From Pantoea nemavictus (GTDB lineage Bacteria; Pseudomonadota; Gammaproteobacteria; Enterobacterales; Enterobacteriaceae), in the NCBI RefSeq assembly GCF_037479095.1, contig NZ_JBBGZW010000001.1:2604001-2668000 (forward strand): a stretch of 64,000 bases of DNA. The letters are read 5' to 3'. Positions 37,089-46,300 of the stretch are shown here, in pieces. The translations under genes and the position numbers were made by a program. Below the pieces are notes generated by a model that worked only from the letters and a program-made list of their open reading frames with translations, was not told where the DNA came from and searched no databases. How positions within the stretch are numbered: position 1 is the stretch's first letter; every line of letters starts with the position of its first letter.

Positions 37089-37113
37089 AAAAGGGCACAG
37101 CCAAGCTGTGCCC
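37089..37113 (-). terminator. Terminator of zapG
   Basis: On the minus strand: GGGCACAGC, loop TTG, GCTGTGCCC, then TTTTTG. It lies between the zapG stop and degQ start. Confidence 0.8.
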
Positions 37114-37121
37114 CAAAAGGA

Positions 37122-37526
37122 TTAATTACGCGGTGTGCGATCGCTACCCCGTAACAGGCCGGATGCGCCTTCAGAGTAATCGCGCGGCATTTGTACCGGC
37201 GCCTGATCGTTATCCGCTTCGGCTTCCGTTAACTGGTAGGCAAACGGATTTTTCTCGCCTGGCAGATTTGGCAGCAGGTCGTTTGACCCTTTCGCCATGT
37301 GCTGATACAGCTGGCGATAATCATGCGCCATGTTGTCCAGCAGCTCGGCACTGCGTGCAAAGTGGTTGGTGAGCTCCTCGCGGTAATCCGCCAGCTCAGC
37401 CTTCGATTTTTCCAGCTCATACTGCATGCTACGCTGCTCACGCAGCTTCTTGTTGCCAAAACGCATCACTACCGCGCCGACAATAATGCCAATCACTAAA
37501 CCAATCAGCCCGTATTCCCAGGTCAT
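37122..37526 (-). CDS. zapG: Z-ring-associated protein ZapG (YhcB, DUF1043)
   Basis: A 134-residue inner-membrane protein with an N-terminal TM helix (YGLIGLVIGIIVGAVVMRFG), a coiled coil (about 25-85, KLREQRSMQYELEKSKAELA) and an acidic, proline-containing tail. This is the DUF1043/YhcB family, involved in coordinating cell-envelope growth and division. Divergent from zapE as in E. coli. Confidence 0.92.
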   Translation of the reverse strand: MTWEYGLIGLVIGIIVGAVVMRFGNKKLREQRSMQYELEKSKAELADYREELTNHFARSAELLDNMAHDYRQLYQHMAKGSNDLLPNLPGEKNPFAYQLTEAEADNDQAPVQMPRDYSEGASGLLRGSDRTPRN

Positions 37527-37716
37527 AATGACTCCCGTGTAATTTCCGTTGTTTCGTAGGGCATTGCTTCTGCTGCAACATCAACTTCAATAGCAGCCAC
37601 TATACCCAATAATCTATTGGAAGTGGAACTATCGGGCTGCATAGCATAGTGTAGAGCGGCCTAATTTTCGTCAACCGACCCGTGAATCGGACTTTTTCAG
37701 GGATTCTGAGAGAACC

Positions 37717-38844
37717 ATGCAAACCTCATCTCCGCTTGCCCGCTATGAGCAGGCGCTGTCGCAGGGCGAATTCCGCCCGGATGACGTACAACGAGAAGCG
37801 ATTACCCGCTTAGATGCCATCCAGCAAGGATTGATTGCCCGTCAGCAACACGTTGAACCGGAAGCAAAAGGTCTGTTTGGCCGCTTATCTAAGATGATCA
37901 ATAAAGAGAAAAGCACCCGCGATGCGCCGGTGCGCGGCCTCTATATGTGGGGTGGCGTTGGGCGCGGTAAAACCTGGGTGATGGACCTGTTTTTTCAGTC
38001 AATTCCTGGCGATCGTAAGCTGCGTCTGCATTTCCACCGCTTTATGCTGCGTGTCCATCAGGAGCTGACGCAACTGCAAGGCCACAGCGATCCGCTGCTG
38101 ATTGTCGCCGATCGCTTTAAAGCGGAAACCGACATTCTCTGTTTTGATGAATTTTTTGTCTCGGACATCACCGATGCCATGCTGCTCGGCACGCTAATGG
38201 AAGCGCTGTTTGCGCGCGGTATTTCGCTGGTCGCGACCTCAAATATTCCGCCGGATGAACTCTACCGCAACGGCTTGCAGCGTGCGCGTTTCCTGCCTGC
38301 CATCGAACAAATCAAACGTCATTGCGAAGTGATGAACGTTGACGCCGGTATCGACTACCGCTTACGTACCTTAACGTCGGCACATTTGTGGAATTTCCCG
38401 CTGAACGATGCCACGCATAGCGAAATGGAGCGCATGTTCCGCGCGCTGTCAGGCAAAGCACGTGAAGATGCGCCGGTGCTGGAAATTAACCATCGGCAGA
38501 TGCCGACGCTCGGCGTGCATGAAGGCGTGTTGGCGATTGATTTCCTGACGCTATGCGGCGAAGGGCGCAGCCAGCATGACTATATTGAGCTATCACGCCG
38601 TTTTCATAGCGTCTTGCTGTATGATGTGCCGGTGATGATTTATAAGACCGAAGATCAGGCGCGTCGCTTCCTTGCGCTGGTCGATGAATTCTACGAACGC
38701 CACGTGAAACTGGTGGTGGCGGCAGAAACGTCACTGTTTGAAATTTATCAGGGCACACGCTTGAAGTTTGAGTATCAACGCTGCTTGTCGCGTTTGCAGG
38801 AGATGCAAAGCGAAGAGTATTTGCGTCTGCCGCATCTGCCCTGA
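37717..38844 (+). CDS. zapE: Cell-division ATPase ZapE
   Basis: A 375-residue AFG1-like AAA-type ATPase: Walker A GVGRGKTWVMDLF near residues 73-85, Walker B LCFDEFFVSD near 141-150, and sensor region LVATSNIPPDELY. It associates with the constricted FtsZ ring under low oxygen or high temperature. Located between zapG and rplM, as in E. coli. Confidence 0.94.
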   Translation: MQTSSPLARYEQALSQGEFRPDDVQREAITRLDAIQQGLIARQQHVEPEAKGLFGRLSKMINKEKSTRDAPVRGLYMWGGVGRGKTWVMDLFFQSIPGDRKLRLHFHRFMLRVHQELTQLQGHSDPLLIVADRFKAETDILCFDEFFVSDITDAMLLGTLMEALFARGISLVATSNIPPDELYRNGLQRARFLPAIEQIKRHCEVMNVDAGIDYRLRTLTSAHLWNFPLNDATHSEMERMFRALSGKAREDAPVLEINHRQMPTLGVHEGVLAIDFLTLCGEGRSQHDYIELSRRFHSVLLYDVPVMIYKTEDQARRFLALVDEFYERHVKLVVAAETSLFEIYQGTRLKFEYQRCLSRLQEMQSEEYLRLPHLP

Positions 38845-39511
<667 letters not shown>

Positions 39512-39523
39512 TCGGGATTATAG

Positions 39524-39919
<396 letters not shown>

Positions 39920-39951
39920 TTGTATGCTGCTTCGGCAGCGGCAGTTGGCTC

Positions 39952-39977
39952 AAAAAACCCGCTTCGGCGGGTTTTTT
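39952..39977 (+). terminator. Terminator of rplM-rpsI
   Basis: AAAAAACCCGC, loop TTCG, GCGGGTTTTTT: an ideal intrinsic terminator. Confidence 0.93.
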
Positions 39978-40248
39978 ATTATCTGTATTTATGATTTTTT
40001 CCCACGAAAAACGCGAGCTTTACCCGCATTTTGCCCGCAAATCATCATGCCCGCCCCACAAGCTGCTTAAAATCTGGTAAACTCACTGTCACTTTGCGCC
40101 TGCGAGACGCAGCGTTGTGCTTGTCGTTCCTGTCCGGAAGACCGGGCGATGCTTCTAACGCTGACGGTAGGCGAATCTGATGAGCCGGTGAGTCGCCGCG
40201 TGGTTGGCTATTCGCAGTATCTTTTTGTGAACAAACTTGGAGGTTTTC
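39978..40248 (+). promoter_or_regulatory. Upstream region of sspA
   Basis: About 270 bases without a gene, expected to contain the sspAB promoter. An extended -10-like TGGTAAACT at 40055-40063 is the best candidate, without a clear -35. Nothing else recognised. Confidence 0.35.
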
Positions 40249-40890
40249 ATGGCTGTCGCTGCCAACAAACGTTCGGTAATGACGCTGTTTTCTGGTCCGA
40301 CTGACATTTTCAGCCATCAGGTACGTATTGTACTGGCTGAGAAGGGCGTCAGCGTGGAGATCGAGCAGGTTGAAACGGATAACCTGCCGCAGGATCTGAT
40401 TGACCTCAACCCGTATCGCACCGTACCTACGCTGGTCGACCGTGAACTGACGCTGTACGAATCACGCATCATCATGGAATACCTCGATGAGCGTTTCCCG
40501 CATCCTCCGCTGATGCCGGTTTACCCGGTGGCACGTGGTGAAAGCCGTCTGATGATGCATCGCATCGAGCAGGATTGGTATAGCCTGATGCGCACCATCG
40601 AAACCACCAACGGTGCAGAAGCCGATGCAGCGCGTAAGCAACTGCGTGAAGAGCTGCTGGCCATTGCGCCACTGTTCGCACGCACGCCGTTCTTCATGAG
40701 TGAAGAGTTCAGTCTGGTGGATTGCTATCTGGCACCGCTGTTATGGCGTCTGCCGCAGATGGGTGTTGATCTGTCTGGCGCGGGTTCTAAAGAGCTGAAA
40801 GGCTACATGACACGTGTGTTTGAGCGTGACTCTTTCCTTGCGTCACTGACGGAAGCAGAACGTGAAATGCGCCTGCAAGCTCGGGGCTAA
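40249..40890 (+). CDS. sspA: Stringent starvation protein A
   Basis: A 213-residue glutathione-S-transferase-fold protein that binds RNA polymerase and modulates transcription in stationary phase and acid stress. The N-terminal thioredoxin-like domain has SVMTLFSGPTDIFSHQVRIV; the conserved surface pocket region includes HPPLMPVYPVARGESRLMMHR. ATG at 40249 with GGAGG upstream; the TTG at 40237 is part of the ribosome-binding region. Followed three bases later by sspB. Confidence 0.96.
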   Translation: MAVAANKRSVMTLFSGPTDIFSHQVRIVLAEKGVSVEIEQVETDNLPQDLIDLNPYRTVPTLVDRELTLYESRIIMEYLDERFPHPPLMPVYPVARGESRLMMHRIEQDWYSLMRTIETTNGAEADAARKQLREELLAIAPLFARTPFFMSEEFSLVDCYLAPLLWRLPQMGVDLSGAGSKELKGYMTRVFERDSFLASLTEAEREMRLQARG

Positions 40891-40893
40891 CGT

Positions 40894-41382
40894 ATGGAAA
40901 TGTCGCAACTAACGGCGCGTCGTCCCTATCTGCTGCGAGCGTTCTATGACTGGTTGCTTGATAACCAGCTGACGCCGCACCTGGTGGTCGACATCAATCT
41001 GCCTGGTGTGCAGGTGCCGCTGGAGTATGCGCGTGATGGACAGATCGTTTTGAACATCGCGCCGCGTGCGGTTGGCAATCTTGACCTCGCCAATGATGAA
41101 GTGCGTTTTAATGCGCGTTTCGGCGGTGTACCGCGTCAGGTTTCTGTGCCGATGGCTGCGGTTCTGGCCATTTATGCCCGTGAAAACGGCGCTGGTACCA
41201 TGTTTGAACCGGAACCGGCCTATGAGCTGGCGACGGACGAACAAGAAGCTGGCGGTCAGGAAGAGACGATGATGTCTGTGATTGATGGCGATCGTCCGGA
41301 CGATGCGACTGACGACGATCACTCGCCAGATGATGAGCCGCCACCGCGTGGCGGACGACCTTCACTACGTGTAGTGAAGTAA
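40894..41382 (+). CDS. sspB: ClpXP specificity adaptor SspB
   Basis: A 162-residue adaptor. The N-terminal ssrA-tag and RseA-binding domain (about 1-112) contains RRPYLLRAFYDWLLDNQLTP and VEYARDGQIVLNIAPRAVGNL-type sequence. An acidic flexible linker follows, ending in the ClpX-tethering tail GGRPSLRVVK. It delivers ssrA-tagged proteins and RseA fragments to ClpXP. Co-transcribed with sspA. Confidence 0.96.
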   Translation: MEMSQLTARRPYLLRAFYDWLLDNQLTPHLVVDINLPGVQVPLEYARDGQIVLNIAPRAVGNLDLANDEVRFNARFGGVPRQVSVPMAAVLAIYARENGAGTMFEPEPAYELATDEQEAGGQEETMMSVIDGDRPDDATDDDHSPDDEPPPRGGRPSLRVVK

Positions 41383-41402
41383 TACGTCTGAGAGTGAGAA
41401 AT

Positions 41403-41430
41403 AAAAAACGGGCCGATTGGCCCGTTTTTT
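41403..41430. terminator. Bidirectional terminator between sspB and the diflavin reductase gene
   Basis: AAAAAACGGGCC, loop GATT, GGCCCGTTTTTT: perfect stem usable from both sides between convergent genes. Confidence 0.92.
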
Positions 41431-41444
41431 TATGTCTGCGCGTC

Positions 41445-43193
41445 TTAGTAGACGTCGCGCAGATAGCGTTTATCTTTCTTGAGTTGATCGATGTAAGCCG
41501 CAGCACGTTCGCTGGACAAGCCACCGAACTGACGAACCACTTCATACAGCGCAGCATCCACATCTTTCGCCATACGCGAGGCATCGCCACATACGTAGAA
41601 GTAGGCGCCATCCTGAAGCCAGGCATACAGCTCCGCGCCTTTCTCTAGCATGCGGTTCTGCACGTAAATCTTCTCTTCCTGATCGCGCGAGAAGGCCAGA
41701 TCGAGATTAGTCAGCAGACCTTTCTCCTGCCATGCCTGCAACTCATCTTCATAGATATAATCATGTGCCTGATGCTGGTCACCGAAGAACAGCCAGTTTT
41801 TGCCTTCAGCACCGGTTGCCTGGCGCTCCTGCAGGAAGGCGCGGAACGGAGCGATACCCGTTCCCGGGCCAACCATGATGAGCGGCGCATTGCCGTTTGC
41901 TGGCACGCGGAACGCTTTGTTAGGCGAAATGAAGATCGCTGGCTTTTCGCCACGACGTACACGTTCAGCCAGGTAGGTTGAACACACGCCTTTACGCTCG
42001 CGGCCGCCGCTGTGATAGCGCACGGAAGCGATGGTCAGATGCACCTGATTAGGGTGCGCTTTCGAGCTCGACGAGATGGAGTACGCGCGGTGCTGCAATG
42101 GACGCAGCATGGCAACCAATTCCGGCACTGACAGGCTGCGCGTCAGCTCAAGCTGCAGCAGATCCAGCGTATCTTTGCCCCACAGCCAAACGGCAAGGGT
42201 ATCTTTATCGTCGTGCTGCAATACGTGACGCAGTTCCTGGTTGGTGGTGTGCTGTCCAACCCACTCAATCAGTTTGCGTGATGGCTCAGAGATTTCGAAC
42301 TGATACGTCAGCAGATCGCCGAGGTTACGGTCAAAGCCTGGCACCGGCGTCTCATAGTCCGCTTTCAGTTCGGCCAGCAGCAGTGACACCAACGCTGCGT
42401 CATTCACGGGGATCACACCCAGCGCGTCGCCCGCTTCATATTTCAGACCGCTGTCGCTGAGATCGAATTCAAAGTGGCGAATATCTTTTGCCGACTCTTC
42501 TGCTGAGAGACGCTTGTTCGTTGCCAGCGCAGCTGCATAGGGATTTTGCTTATTGCTGCCCGGAATCACCGGCGCTTCTGGCGCACTTTCCAGCGCGGTA
42601 CCGCTGCTGCCAGCGCTGGCAGCAAACTGTGGCATTGCCGTGCCGATCCACTCGCTGGATGGCTCTTCAAAGTCGATATCGCAGTCGATACGATCGGCAA
42701 CACGTTTCGCGCCGAGCTGCTCGAGACGCATATCAATGAATTTACCTGCCTGGCAGAAACCGTCGTAGCCGGTGTCGCCAATTGCCAGGACCGCAAAGTG
42801 CATCTGCTCCAGACGTGGCGCGGTGCTGGCTGAAATCGCCTGCCAAAACAGCTGGGCGTTATCCGGCATTTCGCCTTCGCCGTAGGTTGAGGTAACGATC
42901 AGCACGTGACGCATAGTGGCGAACACATCCAGATCCACCTCACCCAGCGCCTGTACCACCGGCACCAGACCTTTGGCACGAGCGGCTTTGGCAGCCGTTT
43001 GTGACAGCGCTTCAGCATTACCGGTCTGTGAACCGAACAGGATATGCAGTTGCGTATTGGCACCTGCGGCCGGCGCGCTCTGCTTGTCTTCTAATACCAG
43101 CAGGCGCGAATGGAGACCGGCGAGAAAGCCCGCCAGCCAGTATTTCTGCTCACCGTTAAACGGTGCATCTTCAGGAATGTAAGGAATTTTCAT
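41445..43193 (-). CDS. CysJ-like NADPH diflavin reductase, next to the GltB-like gene
   Basis: A 582-residue diflavin reductase. The flavodoxin-like FMN domain (about 50-190) has ILFGSQTGNAEALSQ, TSTYGEGEMPDNAQ and AIGDTGYDGFCQAGK. The FAD/NADPH part has RAYSISSS, GVCSTYLAERV, GPGTGIAPFRAFLQER, YVCGDASRMAKDV and the C-terminal RYLRDVY. This is the domain order of sulfite reductase flavoprotein CysJ, but no cysI or cysH is nearby and the N-terminus differs from E. coli CysJ. It occupies the place where gltD is expected, 189 bases after the GltB-like gene on the same strand. It may be the electron donor for that protein. ATG at 43191-43193 has only a weak ribosome-binding site. Catalytic class secure, partner inferred. 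Confidence 0.82.
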   Translation of the reverse strand: MKIPYIPEDAPFNGEQKYWLAGFLAGLHSRLLVLEDKQSAPAAGANTQLHILFGSQTGNAEALSQTAAKAARAKGLVPVVQALGEVDLDVFATMRHVLIVTSTYGEGEMPDNAQLFWQAISASTAPRLEQMHFAVLAIGDTGYDGFCQAGKFIDMRLEQLGAKRVADRIDCDIDFEEPSSEWIGTAMPQFAASAGSSGTALESAPEAPVIPGSNKQNPYAAALATNKRLSAEESAKDIRHFEFDLSDSGLKYEAGDALGVIPVNDAALVSLLLAELKADYETPVPGFDRNLGDLLTYQFEISEPSRKLIEWVGQHTTNQELRHVLQHDDKDTLAVWLWGKDTLDLLQLELTRSLSVPELVAMLRPLQHRAYSISSSSKAHPNQVHLTIASVRYHSGGRERKGVCSTYLAERVRRGEKPAIFISPNKAFRVPANGNAPLIMVGPGTGIAPFRAFLQERQATGAEGKNWLFFGDQHQAHDYIYEDELQAWQEKGLLTNLDLAFSRDQEEKIYVQNRMLEKGAELYAWLQDGAYFYVCGDASRMAKDVDAALYEVVRQFGGLSSERAAAYIDQLKKDKRYLRDVY

Positions 43194-43231
43194 CGGTAAG
43201 GCACTCAATCCTGTTCAAAATTTTTTCCCCG

Positions 43232-43337
<106 letters not shown>

Positions 43338-43382
43338 TATTTAGGGGAGGGTCTAAATTACACATGTTCAGTAGTGCTGTAA

Positions 43383-46300
43383 TCAGGAAAGTTTCCCGAC
43401 CGCAGCAGCGATTTCTGGCAATGCAGCACGGGCAAACAGCTCTTCAAAATCAGGGAGATGGCCAAGGACTTCACGGTTGCAGGCATCCTGATAAATGATC
43501 CAGCCGTAAGTCGCCAGGCTATCCATGGAGCGAATGTTACGTTGCGTCAATGCCGCTTTGTAATCTGCCATACGTTTCGCGGCGATCAGGCTGGCCAGCT
43601 CGTCATCGCTGTAGCTCTCAATCGCGGAGCGCGCGTGACGTTGCAGCTTGCTAATCAGCGTAAAATCTTCGGTCATCAGCAGATTACGTACCGCTTTCTC
43701 GACTGCCGCATCCTCCACCGCGGTGCCTTTCGGCAGCTTGCCCAGCGCCAGCTGCTGCGCAAGGCTGAGAACGGTGTAGTTGTTCAGCAGCACAAACATC
43801 TCCAGCGTGTCGGTCGCGCCGTAAGCCGGTACTGCGCCGTTGGCAATGGTTTTACCGTCACGCCAGGCGGATTTGAACTTCGCTACCTGATGCGCAGCCA
43901 GCGACGTCGACAGCTCTTCGAGCAGATCTTTGCGCGATTTGGCCTTCAGAATCTCGGTGCCATCCTGATACAGCAACAGCGAACGCGGCATCACGTAAAC
44001 AAAGTGGTGGCACTCGGTTTCCCAGTTATCCAGCAGCCATGCGGCACGTGGGGATTGGGTCGCTTCCAGATGCCAGTTCAGCATGGTCAGCACCGCTTGT
44101 TTATGCACCTGCGCCATTTCATCTTCATCGGCGATGGATCCAAACAGTACTGAATCACCCGCTGCGTGTGCCGCCAGCGATCCATACGGGTCGTACTGGT
44201 AAGCGAAACCGCCGCTCATGCCGTTGCCGAAGCCTTTACCGAAGGTGCCAAGGTTGAGGATGGCGCCGTTGGTCATGTATTCGCAGCAGAAGTCGCCGAC
44301 GCCTTCCACTACCGCGGTTGCGCCAGAGTTACGCACCGCGAAGCGGTCACCCGCCTGGCCCTGAACAAACAAACGACCACCGGTAGCACCAAACAGGGCG
44401 AAGTTACCGATCAGCACGTTGCCGTCGCTATCCTGTGCGCCGCCGCCCGGTGACATCACCACCAGCTCGCCGCCGCATTGGCCTTTACCGACGCCATCGT
44501 TACAGGTGCCGTAATGTTTCATCTGCATGCCGTCGTTGCAGAATGCGCCGAACGACTGGCCGGCAGAACCGCTGGTGTTGATCAGCACGGTGGCTGGCGC
44601 CAGATAGTGACGACCGCGATCGTCTTTCAGCACCGCTGGCAATGCTGCCAGTTGCTCTTTCGAGAGTTCATGGTTCAGCATGCGTTCGATATCGATCGCC
44701 AACTGGCCACCCACGCTCTTGTTACGGTTGTTCAGCGTGATGCCGGCGCCCAGCGCGATTTCACGGCTTGCCTCGCCAACCAGCTGGGTTTTCAGTTCGT
44801 TGACCCAGCCATCATCCAGTTCAAAGTCTTTTTCCAGATAGACCGGCTTAGCAATTTTCTGCTCTGGCACCACGGTTAACATCGCGCGCAGATCCAGTTT
44901 GCCGACTTCCAGCGGGTGATCCATCAAGTGCAGCAGATCCGAACGGCCACGCGCTTCACGCAGTGAACGCAGACCAAGGCGGGCAAGAAACTCACGCACT
45001 TCCTGCGCCACGTTGATGAAGTACTGCGCCAGCTGACGTGGATCGCCATCAAAGGCTTCGGCGTTAGTGGTTAAACCGGCCGGGCATTTGACGTTACAGT
45101 TTTTCGCCATCACGCACTTCAACATCATCAGCGCGGTGGTGCCGAATTCGAAGCTGTCGCCACCGAGCAGGGCAGATTTGATGACATCGCTGCCGGTCTG
45201 CTGCGCGCCGGAGCAGCGCAGCTGTACTTTGTCGCGCAGGCCATTGGCACACAGCGCCTGGTGTACTTCGGCGATACCGATTTCTGCCACGCGGCCGGTA
45301 TATTTCAGGCTGGTAACCGATGCTGCACCGGTACCGCCGGTGTTACCCGCGACGTTAATCACATCGGCGCCGGCTTTTGCCACGCCGACGGCGATGGTGC
45401 CGATGCCTTCAGATGAAACCAGTTTTACAATGACGCGTACGCGCGCGGCTTTGCAATCGTGGATCAACTGAGCCAAATCTTCGATCGAATAAGTATCATG
45501 GTGCGGTGGCGGTGAAACCAGCTCAACGCCCGGCGTACCGCCACGCGCTGCCGCAATCTCAACGGTCACTTTCGGTGCCGGCAGCTGACCGCCTTCACCT
45601 GGCTTCGCGCCCTGACCGATTTTGATCTCCAGCTCTTCCAGCATTGGGTCAGCCAGATAAGCCGCCCACACGCCAAAGCGACCTGATGCCAGCTGTTTAA
45701 TACGTGACGCGCGGATGGTGCCGTGACGTGAATAGTGCTCGCCACCTTCACCACAGTTACTCATGCCGCCAACCATGTTAGTGCCGTGTGCAACCGCTTC
45801 GTGCGCAGGCGCCACCAGCGCACCGTGGCTCATCGCGCCCGACGCAAAGGTCCGGGTGATTTCATGTGCCGGTTGAATCTCTTCCAGCGGCAGCGATGGC
45901 AGCGCGGTGAAGATCAGTGATAGATAATCCGCGGCTTTGCCGTAAGCGGTGATGTGCAGTACACCATCAGCCACATTGCTGCTTTCGATATCATCGATAA
46001 AGCGGGTTTTCAGTGCACGTGACAGCGCTTCCAGACGCTCATTCTCTGGCTTCAGGCCAGCAATCGCATCAATCAGGCGCAGCTCAAACTGGTTCAGGCT
46101 GCCATTCACCGCTTCGCATTGCAGACCACGCGTAGCGAAGCCGTTGTTGACCAGCGAGTAGCGGCCCAGCTTGCGACCGAATTCGGCTTCGCTATCCACG
46201 TGCGTTAAATCGCACGGCAGCGCGAGGATGTCACGCAGCGCCGCAGGACGACGTTTACGTTCAGCGTGCATCAGGCCGGAGAACTGACGGTAATCTGGTG